Part shown: piece by piece, positions 1 to 6,225 of the stretch
Layout of the letters: every line of letters starts with the position of its first letter
Position numbering within the stretch: the first letter of the stretch is position 1
Origin: Tateyamaria sp.
GTDB taxonomy: Bacteria > Pseudomonadota > Alphaproteobacteria > Rhodobacterales > Rhodobacteraceae
Direction of reading: 5' to 3'
NCBI GenBank assembly: GCA_018668195.1
Contig: JABITU010000193.1
Location: 1 to 6,703 of the forward strand
Length of the DNA stretch: 6,703 nt
Translations under genes and position numbers: made by a program
The notes under the pieces: generated by a model
What the model saw: only the letters and a program-made list of their open reading frames with translations
Told to the model about the DNA's origin: nothing
Databases searched by the model: none

Positions 1-10
1 AGCTTTCCCA

Positions 11-805
11 TTAGGAAACAAGGCCCCAGCGCCGCACCGTTACGCGTTCAATTGGCACAAATAGCAGCCGATCAAGGGTCAACCACAAAACGCCAATGAG
101 GATCATACCCAACACGACAATTTCTGTTTGATACCACTGTACCGCTTCGAGGGTCATGTAGCCGATCCCGTTTGTTCCGGCAATCATTTCAGCGGCCACA
201 AGGGCCCGCCAACCGTAAGCCATCGAAGTACGCAAACCGACAAGGATCTGCACCAATGCACCTGGAACAACGACCGTTGTGATAACATCCCATCGGCTTG
301 CTCCGTGTGATTGCGCCGCGCGATACAGGACTAGTGGAATTGACTGCACGCCAATCACAGTTGAATAGATTGAAGAAAAGAAGATCGTGTTTACAATCAC
401 AAAAAGCACGGACCCGCCGCCAACGCCGAACCAGATAATGGCCAGCGGTACCCACGCAATACCCGCAATCGATTGAAAAAAACTAAGGACTGGTGTCAGG
501 GTTTCAGCGACAGCGCGGTTTAGAGCGATCGCAAGCCCAACTGGAATGGCGATCAGATTGCCCAATATATAACCTGTCGCAAGCCGCTGTAAGCTTGCCC
601 AGACCTCTGATAGCAAGCTTCCGTTAAGCAGCATATCTTGGAATGTGCCCCAAACTTTCGCCGGTGATGGCAGTTTATAGGCCGGAATATCGGAAATGAG
701 TGGTGCCATTGCCCATGCTGCCAAAACGACGATGAATGGTAGAAGCCCTGTGACCAACGCCGGATTGATACGCGGCTTTGGTGGCATTTGGATTGCATTA
801 TTCAT
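11..805 (-). CDS. ABC transporter permease, taurine/sulfonate type (second permease)
   Basis: This is an inner-membrane permease of the BPD_transp_1 family (SsuC/TauC/NrtB-like), 264 residues, a normal length for the family. Hydrophobic segments lie at about residues 16-35, 76-95, 105-127, 131-152, 180-197 and 229-247. The cytoplasmic EAA-like loop that docks on the ATPase is at about 163-182 (AAQSHGASRWDV...VPG), followed by the family block AEMIAGTNGIG at 205-215. It is the last gene of the operon, starting 3 bases after the stop of the first permease (stop 809-811, ATG 803-805) with only a weak ribosome binding site, so translation is probably coupled. A second in-frame Met at residue 7 is a possible alternative start. 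It is a clear paralogue of the upstream permease: both end in RWGLV after a similar arginine-rich tail. It probably forms a heterodimeric channel with it. Family assignment is firm; the substrate (an organosulfate or sulfonate) is inferred from neighbours. The gene ends with TAA 11 bases from the window edge, so any terminator lies outside. Confidence 0.93.
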   Translation of the reverse strand: MNNAIQMPPKPRINPALVTGLLPFIVVLAAWAMAPLISDIPAYKLPSPAKVWGTFQDMLLNGSLLSEVWASLQRLATGYILGNLIAIPVGLAIALNRAVAETLTPVLSFFQSIAGIAWVPLAIIWFGVGGGSVLFVIVNTIFFSSIYSTVIGVQSIPLVLYRAAQSHGASRWDVITTVVVPGALVQILVGLRTSMAYGWRALVAAEMIAGTNGIGYMTLEAVQWYQTEIVVLGMILIGVLWLTLDRLLFVPIERVTVRRWGLVS

Positions 806-808
806 GAG

Positions 809-1630
809 TCAGTTGCCCCCTTGGTTGCGGACAAGGCCCCAACGCACGATCGTTGCTTGTTCGACGGGGCGTAAAAGTAGCCGATCAATGAGCAACCACA
901 TAACACCCATCATAATCATGCCAACGACGACCCGATCAGTTTGGCGTGTAGTCGCGCCATCAAAAATGAGGAATCCAATTCCGGATCCTGCAGCAATCAT
1001 TTCGGCAAAAATAAGCCCACGAAACGCAAACCCCGCGCCGACACGAAAGCCAGTGATGATGTTAGGCAGCGCGGAGGGAATGATCACTGTCACAAGCACC
1101 TGCCAGCGTGTCGCGCCGAGTGTTTGCATCGCGTTGATCAAAACATGTTGCACAGTCTGCACACCTGTAAGGGTGTTGTAGAGAACAGGAAAAAAAACAA
1201 CATAGGCAATCGCAATCACGATGGTGTTGAAACCGTACCCAATCCAAATGACCAGTAGCGGGATCCATGCAACCTCAACGATGGCATAGAAAAAATTGAT
1301 GATTGGTCCCAAAAGGCGAGACCAGAAGCGTGACAGCCCAATCAACAAACCAAACGCCAAGCCAAGGCCCAACCCCGTGGCCACACTGACCGAATAACGG
1401 ACTGCACTGTCGGCCACATATTCTGGTAAAATACCCTTTTGCGTCAAATCGATGAATGCCGCAAAAACGTCGCGGGGGGCCGGATAAAAATATGCGGGTA
1501 AATCAATAACCCACACAGAAACCTGCCAAGCAAATAGAACGCTAGCCACCCCAAGAACGCCGCGCCACTGCGCAGTCGAGATCATCGGGCGTCTGCGCAT
1601 TTTGGATAAATCATTCGTTGCGTTTGTCAT
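809..1630 (-). CDS. ABC transporter permease, taurine/sulfonate type (first permease)
   Basis: Inner-membrane permease of the BPD_transp_1 family (SsuC/TauC-like), 273 residues. After a basic, cytoplasmic-looking N-terminus (residues 9-24, including MRRRP), hydrophobic segments lie at about 25-44, 82-100, 108-130, 133-155, 180-198 and 233-252. The ATPase-docking EAA-like loop is at about 167-185 (AMQTLGATRWQV...IIP), and AEMIAAGSGIG at 209-219 matches the same block in the second permease. The chosen ATG overlaps the stop of the small membrane protein gene in an ATGA (1627-1630), and GAGGT sits 6-7 bases upstream, so this start is well supported. Most SsuC/TauC systems use two copies of one permease; here two distinct permease genes lie side by side, pointing to a heterodimer. 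Family is certain; substrate is inferred from the sulfatase and the binding protein in the same operon. Confidence 0.93.
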   Translation of the reverse strand: MTNATNDLSKMRRRPMISTAQWRGVLGVASVLFAWQVSVWVIDLPAYFYPAPRDVFAAFIDLTQKGILPEYVADSAVRYSVSVATGLGLGLAFGLLIGLSRFWSRLLGPIINFFYAIVEVAWIPLLVIWIGYGFNTIVIAIAYVVFFPVLYNTLTGVQTVQHVLINAMQTLGATRWQVLVTVIIPSALPNIITGFRVGAGFAFRGLIFAEMIAAGSGIGFLIFDGATTRQTDRVVVGMIMMGVMWLLIDRLLLRPVEQATIVRWGLVRNQGGN

Positions 1631-1953
1631 TGTGCTACCTCATGGGGTTCGATCGCGCCAATCCAATAACTCCGCGCCAAACCCCGCAGCTCTTCGGGAT
1701 CGGAAGATAGGATCACAGCTTGCCCCTCTGACCAGCCTTGGTAGCGCCCGACGTCTTGGAATTTTTCAAGATGGAACCGCTCTGGCGTGAACGACAGGCT
1801 GATCACCACGTCAGGGCGACCGGTAAGGTCGATCCCTGCAAGGGTCCGCGCAGATGTGACACGGCCCAACACGGCCACGAGGGCCAGCACGACGACAAGG
1901 CCAATAAGCGTCATAAGCGGCGTTCGCCAAGCAGAGTGAATGGACGGGATCAT
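1627..1953 (-). CDS. Small single-span membrane protein of unknown function in the transporter operon
   Basis: I do not recognise this 108-residue protein. It has a short N-terminus with Arg10, one strongly hydrophobic segment at residues 13-30 (from LMTLIGLVVV to AVLG), then Arg31 and a soluble tail of about 75 residues rich in charged and aromatic residues (for example FTPERFHLEKF and YQGWSEGQ). It lacks a clear lipobox or signal-peptidase site, so it is best read as a membrane-anchored protein, probably with its tail in the periplasm, although flanking charges do not settle the orientation. Its ATG overlaps the ATPase stop in ATGA (1950-1953), and its own stop overlaps the first permease start in ATGA (1627-1630). 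Such double coupling argues that it is a real, co-produced protein rather than a chance reading frame. It may be an accessory subunit or periplasmic docking piece of the transporter; this is inference from position only. Confidence 0.8.
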   Translation of the reverse strand: MIPSIHSAWRTPLMTLIGLVVVLALVAVLGRVTSARTLAGIDLTGRPDVVISLSFTPERFHLEKFQDVGRYQGWSEGQAVILSSDPEELRGLARSYWIGAIEPHEVAQ

Positions 1954-2744
1954 CGGCTTGGATCTCTGACCAGTTTCATGACTTGATCGCGCAGCTCAAC
2001 AAACCTGGAATCGTTGGAGATCGTATCCCAATGGCGGGCCTCGCGCGGGATGTCGATATCGACAATTTCACGTAGACGGCCGGGCCCCGGGGTCAACACC
2101 ACGACACGGTCAGCCAAGAACACAGCCTCTTCGACGGAGTGTGTGATGAACAAAACGGTAATGGGATGCGTGTCCCAAACTCGCAGAAGTTCCTCTTGCA
2201 GGGAAAGGCGTGTCTGCGCATCCACGGCTGCAAACGGTTCGTCCATCATCATTATTTCGGGTGTATTCGCCAAGGTGCGGGCAACTGCTACGCGTTGGCG
2301 CATGCCGCCGGATAATTCGTGTGGGTACTTTGCCGCCGCTTCGCTGAGCCGCGCCATTGTAAGGTATTTCATCGCTGTTTCTTCGCGCTCGGCCTTTGGC
2401 ACCCCACGGTACTTCAGCCCGATCGCGACATTATCCAGAACCGTTTTCCAAGGCAGCAAAGCATATTCCTGAAAGACGACACCGCGGTCCGCGCCGGGCT
2501 GAGTGATTGATTCTCCATCCATCATGATTGTGCCATCGCGGGGTTGCATGAACCCCGCGATGGCCGACAATAAGGTGGATTTGCCGCAACCCGAGGGGCC
2601 AACGACGCACAGAAACTCGTTCCTGTGGATGTCGAGGCTCAAGTTCTCAATTGCGACGTTGGATTCGCGCCGTTCTTCATTGACATGAACAAGCGTCACA
2701 TCATCAATCGCGATCTTTATTTCTCGGGTTTCGGACATTTTCAT
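1950..2744 (-). CDS. ABC transporter ATP-binding protein, SsuB/TauB type
   Basis: Cytoplasmic ATPase that powers the importer, 264 residues, all motifs intact: Walker A GPSGCGKST at residues 49-57, Q-loop Gln92 in VVFQEYALLPW, signature LSGGMRQR at 144-151, Walker B IMMMDEP at 164-170 with catalytic Glu169, D-loop AAVDAQTR, and switch His202 in ITHSVEEA. The FQEYALLPW block and overall length are typical of the nitrate/sulfonate/taurine group (SsuB, TauB, NrtD). It is the only ATPase in the operon, so it presumably acts as a homodimer under two different permeases. The start lies 5 bases after the binding-protein stop; a GAGG overlapping that stop could serve either the ATG at 2742-2744 (3 bases away) or the in-frame ATG at 2736-2738 (9 bases away), so the protein may really begin two residues later. 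The stop overlaps the next gene in ATGA. Confidence 0.96.
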   Translation of the reverse strand: MKMSETREIKIAIDDVTLVHVNEERRESNVAIENLSLDIHRNEFLCVVGPSGCGKSTLLSAIAGFMQPRDGTIMMDGESITQPGADRGVVFQEYALLPWKTVLDNVAIGLKYRGVPKAEREETAMKYLTMARLSEAAAKYPHELSGGMRQRVAVARTLANTPEIMMMDEPFAAVDAQTRLSLQEELLRVWDTHPITVLFITHSVEEAVFLADRVVVLTPGPGRLREIVDIDIPREARHWDTISNDSRFVELRDQVMKLVRDPSR

Positions 2745-2749
2745 AGACC

Positions 2750-3790
2750 TCAGTATGCTTGGCGGTCAACTGGGATCGGATCAAGATCAGAGAACACGTC
2801 TGGTGTGTTCGCTTGTACCCCTGCTAAGAACCGCGTGTCGATCGCACCAGTTGGGTCAAAGTTCTCTTCGATCCGGCCAAGTCCCATCAAGAATGGAATG
2901 GTCTTTTCCTGATACATTTGAGCTGTATAGGTCGACATACGTGGGTCAAGATTCACGCTGCTCAGCGCAAGTGTCATTGTTTCAAGATCAACACCCTGGA
3001 TCCAGCGCATATTGATTTCAGCCGCACCTTCAGGATTTTGCCTTACCCATTGCTGACTTTCAGCAAAGGCTGCCATAAATTTCTGAAGTATTGCTGCATC
3101 GCTTGCAACAATTGACTGCGTTGTCAGGATGGTGCCTGGGTCATAACATTGTGGGCAACCGCCTGCTTGCACCAATACCGAACCTTCGACTTTAGTTACC
3201 GCAGTGGCACCCCATGGCTGCCATATTGCGACCGCATCAACATCGTTTTGGTTGAGCGCCGTTGTCAGTTCTGCTGGTGGAACGTTGATCAACTCAACAT
3301 CGGCTTCACTTAAACCTGCTGCTCCAAGCACGCCGAGCAAAAATCCTTCAGCGCCGGTGCCACGCGGTAAGCCAATCCTCAAGCCTTTCAGCGCGGCGAT
3401 GTCTCCGGCAGCAACGCCAGACGCAGCAGAAGCGATAATCGACTGGTTGTCTGAATATGAGTCCCGGTTCGGATCTCCATGCAAATGCCCGATGAGAACA
3501 AGCGGGAAATCCCGAGCAAGGCCACTAAGATACGGCACGGAGCCCATAACGTTTACTTCTTGCGCGCCATTCAAAAGGCCATTCACCATATCAACACCAG
3601 ATTGGTACATGACAACTTCAGCATCTAGCCCGTGTTCGGCAAAAATGCCGCGTTCTACACCGACAAACACCGGCGAGTGGTCAACGGCGCCTGCGGCCCC
3701 GATGCGGATTTTCGATAAATCGTCTTGGGCAAATGCAGCCCCCGACATCGTCACCGCTGCTACTGCAGAGATAAGTAGTTTCTTAAACAT
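2750..3790 (-). CDS. Periplasmic substrate-binding protein of a taurine/sulfonate/nitrate-type ABC importer
   Basis: Captures the substrate in the periplasm and delivers it to the permeases; 346 residues, SsuA/TauA/NMT1-like fold. A clear Sec signal peptide spans residues 1-21 (KK near the N-terminus, hydrophobic core, AFA before Gln22). The mature protein starts IRIGAAGAVDHSPVFVGVERGIF, where the last part is the family's typical first lobe with the 'approach-of-ligand, G-I-F' helix, and IWQPWG at 189-194 is the family's hinge-side block. Cys212 and Cys215 form a CPQC motif just after the second lobe begins; this is unusual and could form a disulfide. The ATG is preceded at 7 bases by AGGGAGG, the strongest ribosome binding site in the window, consistent with the need for excess binding protein. 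It follows the sulfatase gene after 38 bases. The family is secure, but the ligand is unknown; a sulfate ester is inferred from the neighbour. Confidence 0.94.
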   Translation of the reverse strand: MFKKLLISAVAAVTMSGAAFAQDDLSKIRIGAAGAVDHSPVFVGVERGIFAEHGLDAEVVMYQSGVDMVNGLLNGAQEVNVMGSVPYLSGLARDFPLVLIGHLHGDPNRDSYSDNQSIIASAASGVAAGDIAALKGLRIGLPRGTGAEGFLLGVLGAAGLSEADVELINVPPAELTTALNQNDVDAVAIWQPWGATAVTKVEGSVLVQAGGCPQCYDPGTILTTQSIVASDAAILQKFMAAFAESQQWVRQNPEGAAEINMRWIQGVDLETMTLALSSVNLDPRMSTYTAQMYQEKTIPFLMGLGRIEENFDPTGAIDTRFLAGVQANTPDVFSDLDPIPVDRQAY

Positions 3791-3797
3791 TGTAGAT

Positions 3798-3804
3798 CCT
3801 CCCT
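3798..3804 (-). promoter_or_regulatory. Strong ribosome binding site of the substrate-binding protein gene
   Basis: On the minus strand the sequence is AGGGAGG, 7 bases before the ATG at 3788-3790. It is a near-perfect match to the anti-Shine-Dalgarno sequence and clearly better than the sites of the neighbouring genes. It lies in the only sizeable intergenic space of the operon (3791-3828). High translation of the binding protein relative to the membrane parts is the likely effect. Confidence 0.8.
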
Positions 3805-3828
3805 TGATTTACTTTTGTTTTATCGGCC

Positions 3829-5292
3829 CTATTCCAACCGATTGATTTCTGGAGAAAATCTCCAGATATTACTGCTAACGGGTTGCACGTTCTTCGCCCA
3901 TTCAAGCAGAATATTCTTTTCGACGCGGCGTGTTTTCATCCGGTCGGCAATGTCTTGAGGGTTCCAATCGTCCGTGAGTTTTTGCATCAAAGCATCGCGC
4001 AATTCGCGGTGGGTTGGCATGTCGGCTAGATTGGTTTTTTCTAGTGGGTCATTTTTTAGATCAAATAATTGCGGTGGCTCATTGTCGTAAAGACATAGCT
4101 TCCAGTTATCTGAGCGGATCATACGCTGCTGAACAGCGCGCCCCCCCGTCCAATGTGGCACCGGATCAGTGCAATATTCTGAAAACGTTTCGTTAAGCCA
4201 AGGCGCTGAAGAATCTTTCGCCACGTCCCAAAAACTTTTGCCATTGGCATAGGGAAGTTGCGGCGCATGCATCGCCTCCAGCATGGTCTGGCTTAGATCC
4301 ACTAGGTTGACAACTTGGTCGCGCACCTCTCCGGCGGGCAATACGCCCGGCAGCCGCATAATTAACGGTACTTTTACCGATTCATCAAAGAAAGTGTGTT
4401 TCCACCACAGGCCGCGTTCGCCCAAATGGTCCCCATGATCAGAGGCATAAACAATCAAGGTATTGTCCAGCATGCCAGCATCTTCAAGCGCATCCAAGAC
4501 GCGACCGATCATCTCGTCCATGCGATGAACCAAACCCCAATACGCGGTTCGTGCGGTTTCAGTTTGTTCTGGTGTCACAGCATCAATGCCGCGCTCTTTT
4601 CGCCACCAGGCGTGAAACGCGTGCTCATCGCTATCTGCTTGTTGTACAGGCGGTGGCACTTTGCCCTCGTAGGCTTGATAGGCATCGCGGTCGACCACGT
4701 AAGGCGGGTGCGGCAGCATCAAACCAACCGTTAAACAAAATGGTTTGCCAGCGGCATTTAGGGCTGGTGCCTCGTTCTTGAGCCAACCGACGGCTGCGTT
4801 TGTCACGTCTTCATCTTTTTCTTGATAGGCGCTGTAACCGGGGCCCGCCTTTTCAAGTGATTCCGGCGTTGGGTCGTTTGTGCCATCTAACACACCCAAT
4901 GATTGGCGTTCTCCGCCCGCCCAATTTGGGCTGTGGTCACCGACAGAGCGATCCCCATACCCGTGCAACTGATCAGGGCCAATAGCGTGGAGACGCCCAA
5001 TTAGAACGGGCTGATACCCAGCTGCCCCGGCACCATGCAGCCAAGTTGGCAGGTCTGATCGCAACATGTCATCATTTGCCCAGCAATCTTGACGGCTTGG
5101 CCAACGCGCTGTCAGCGTCGCCATCCGGCTTGGTACACAAATAGGAGAAGGGCAATAAGCATTGTTAAACCGCACACCTTCCGCCGCAAGCCGGTCGATA
5201 TTGGGCGTTTGTACGACCTTGTCGCCGTAACAACCCGAAATCTTTTGGTTGTGTTGATCCGAGAACAAAAAGAGGATATTGGGTCGCTTCAT
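3829..5292 (-). CDS. Cytoplasmic type I sulfatase (choline-sulfatase-like), organosulfate ester hydrolase
   Basis: A 487-residue alkaline-phosphatase-superfamily sulfatase, predicted to hydrolyse a sulfate ester R-O-SO3 to the alcohol and sulfate. Motifs with numbering from the chosen start: metal-binding Asp12-Gln13 in LFSDQHN; formylglycine motif CVPSRMATLTAR with Cys52; GRLHAIGPDQLHG at 99-111; His195 in LPHPPY; second metal site Asp285-His286 in ASDHGDHLGERG; Lys298 in WWKHTFF. The GPDQLHG block and the RSDLPTWLHGAGAAGY region before it resemble choline sulfatase BetC, but the gene neighbourhood is not the betIBA one. No signal peptide is present, so it acts in the cytoplasm on imported substrate. 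The ATG at 5290-5292 overlaps the regulator stop as ATGA and has AGAGGA 6 bases upstream; a longer form from 5328 would add 12 unlikely residues. Activity needs a formylglycine-generating enzyme encoded elsewhere. A phosphonate or phosphate monoester hydrolase role is possible but less likely. Position 100 is Arg where many sulfatases have Lys. Confidence 0.9.
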   Translation of the reverse strand: MKRPNILFLFSDQHNQKISGCYGDKVVQTPNIDRLAAEGVRFNNAYCPSPICVPSRMATLTARWPSRQDCWANDDMLRSDLPTWLHGAGAAGYQPVLIGRLHAIGPDQLHGYGDRSVGDHSPNWAGGERQSLGVLDGTNDPTPESLEKAGPGYSAYQEKDEDVTNAAVGWLKNEAPALNAAGKPFCLTVGLMLPHPPYVVDRDAYQAYEGKVPPPVQQADSDEHAFHAWWRKERGIDAVTPEQTETARTAYWGLVHRMDEMIGRVLDALEDAGMLDNTLIVYASDHGDHLGERGLWWKHTFFDESVKVPLIMRLPGVLPAGEVRDQVVNLVDLSQTMLEAMHAPQLPYANGKSFWDVAKDSSAPWLNETFSEYCTDPVPHWTGGRAVQQRMIRSDNWKLCLYDNEPPQLFDLKNDPLEKTNLADMPTHRELRDALMQKLTDDWNPQDIADRMKTRRVEKNILLEWAKNVQPVSSNIWRFSPEINRLE

Positions 5293-5945
5293 GAGAAATC
5301 CTCTGGTTGACCCAAAGACCGGCGCCATGACGTACTCAAATGGTTTCTAAGCGCTTTAACAGCCGCCTCTTGATTGCCTTCTAGAATAGCGTCAATGATT
5401 TCAATGTGCTCCAGCATCGCGACCTTAAGCCGCTTGGAGGTGTATTTGCCATTAAGGCGGATCAGCCTGATTTTATCTTCCAAAAGCCGGTAGGATTCAT
5501 GGATAAGCTCATTTGAAAAGACCCCTATCAATAAGGCGTGCAACTCCAAATCCACGTCTAAACCTTTTTGCAAAAGTTCAGCAGAACTATCGTCTTCTGC
5601 CTGCTCAATAGTGTCGGTGGTGCGGCTGCGCAGATCGTTTAACGCCGCTCGATCAGGGTCCGTTGCCATACGTCGCGCGGCTTCGGATTCAATTAGGATA
5701 CGAAACTCGAACGCTTCATTGATGAATTTTACGTTTACGTCAGCGATCTGTATCCCGCGCTGTGCTATCAAGCTAATCAACCCGTCAGCTTCAAGCCGCT
5801 TGAGGGCTTCGCGCACCGCACCCATCGGTAGATCCAAAAGATTGCAAAGTTCGCGCTGCGATACGAACTGGCCAGGCTTCAGCGATTGCTCAAAGAGACT
5901 TTCCCGAAATTTTGTGTAGGCTATTTGGCGCAATGGTGCAGGCAT
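5289..5945 (-). CDS. GntR-family transcriptional regulator with FCD ligand-binding domain
   Basis: A 218-residue DNA-binding regulator. The N-terminal winged helix-turn-helix spans about residues 5-70: SLKPGQFVSQRELCNLLDLP, then MGAVREALKRLEADGLI and the wing AQRGIQIAD. The all-helical FCD (FadR-type) effector domain covers about 75-210 and keeps the typical metal-site residues Asp132, His136, His180 and His202, so it probably binds a small carboxylate or similar ligand through a metal ion. The ATG at 5943-5945 has GGAG 6 bases upstream; a GTG at 5973-5975 would add 10 residues but has no comparable site and would run into a candidate operator. The stop overlaps the sulfatase start as ATGA, making it first in the operon. 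It most likely controls its own operon, probably as a repressor released by the sulfate ester or its desulfated product. Family is certain; the effector is unknown. Confidence 0.93.
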   Translation of the reverse strand: MPAPLRQIAYTKFRESLFEQSLKPGQFVSQRELCNLLDLPMGAVREALKRLEADGLISLIAQRGIQIADVNVKFINEAFEFRILIESEAARRMATDPDRAALNDLRSRTTDTIEQAEDDSSAELLQKGLDVDLELHALLIGVFSNELIHESYRLLEDKIRLIRLNGKYTSKRLKVAMLEHIEIIDAILEGNQEAAVKALRNHLSTSWRRSLGQPEDFS

Positions 5946-5951
5946 GATGTT

Positions 5952-5956
5952 CTCCA
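5952..5956 (-). promoter_or_regulatory. Ribosome binding site that decides the gntR start
   Basis: The minus strand reads TGGAG with 6 bases to the ATG at 5943-5945. It is the reason for preferring this ATG over the upstream in-frame GTG at 5973-5975. Confidence 0.65.
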
Positions 5957-5963
5957 CGGTCAA

Positions 5964-5998
5964 TACTAAGCACACAGTGAGTACTTAGTAAATACTAA
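5964..5998 (-). promoter_or_regulatory. Candidate operator of the GntR regulator: three TTAGTA half-sites
   Basis: Three copies of the hexamer TTAGTA (or its complement TACTAA) lie in 35 bp upstream of the regulator start: plus-strand TACTAA at 5964-5969, TTAGTA at 5985-5990 and TACTAA at 5993-5998. The latter two form the inverted repeat TTAGTA-AA-TACTAA (5985-5998), and an outer repeat TACTAAG-N13-CTTAGTA spans 5964-5990. AATACTAA also occurs as an 8-bp direct repeat at 5962 and 5991. The GTA...TAC core resembles the general GntR operator pattern with GT and AC halves. The site lies just downstream of the candidate promoter, where a bound repressor would block transcription. Binding is inferred. 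Confidence 0.5.
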
Positions 5999-6012
5999 TT
6001 GATTTACTCTTG

Positions 6013-6041
6013 ATATTACTGGAAAAAATTGCGTAGTGCAA
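6013..6041 (-). promoter_or_regulatory. Candidate sigma-70 promoter of the regulator-sulfatase-transporter operon
   Basis: On the minus strand a TTGCAC -35-like hexamer (6036-6041) is separated by exactly 17 bases from a TAATAT -10-like hexamer (6013-6018). Matches to consensus are 3/6 and 4/6, so this rests mainly on correct spacing, AT-richness and position about 60 bases upstream of the gntR start, directly before the TTAGTA operator cluster. Transcription would start around 6005-6007. Confidence 0.35.
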
Positions 6042-6045
6042 TGCT

Positions 6046-6225
6046 TTACTTAGCTATTTTATCTCCGCGGTGCCCGACGAAAATACCCCGTTGCTCAAAG
6101 AAACGAAGAACTGATTTCTCCGAATAGAGCGATTCTCCGCTCCGCTCGCGGGTGTGGAAGAAGGACAAATGCTCCGGAGTTGTCTGTTAGTCCAATGTGG
6201 GAAATTGCCACTCGCTCAAACGCCT
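6046..6225 (-). pseudogene. Possible 3' remnant of an unrecognised gene cut by the insertion sequence
   Basis: Between the IS end and the promoter region, a minus-strand frame is open from 6186 to a TAA at 6046-6048, about 46 codons without a good ATG start. Its protein has a plausible amphipathic composition (for example EKSVLRFFEQRGIFVGHRGD) and varied, GC-leaning third positions. Upstream in the same frame an in-frame TAA at 6187-6189 separates it from RRLSEWQFPTLD, which reaches the IS. I do not recognise the protein. A second frame (6095-6226) is also open for 43 codons and looks less like coding sequence. It could be the tail of a gene broken by the IS and decayed, or non-coding DNA; confidence is low. 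Confidence 0.25.

Noticed and set aside
696..1181. 161-residue plus-strand open frame
   Set aside because: Antisense to both permease genes, with composition of a shadow frame and no recognisable domain.
3791..3828. Separate promoter or terminator between the sulfatase and binding-protein genes
   Set aside because: The 38-base gap is AT-rich, but I see no convincing -35/-10 pair and no hairpin followed by T residues; a weak internal promoter cannot be excluded.
3204..3845. 213-residue plus-strand open frame
   Set aside because: It is antisense to the binding-protein gene, its composition (Ala, Ser, Pro, Thr) is that of a shadow frame, and the opposite strand has a clear family protein with signal peptide.
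5293..5328. Longer sulfatase form starting at the ATG at 5326-5328
   Set aside because: It adds 12 residues not typical of the family before MKRPNILFLFSD, lies inside the regulator gene, and the ATG at 5290-5292 has both an ATGA overlap and a good AGAGGA site.
5946..5975. Longer regulator form starting at GTG 5973-5975
   Set aside because: No ribosome binding site fits it, it would place a TTAGTA half-site within the coding region, and the internal ATG has GGAG at ideal spacing.
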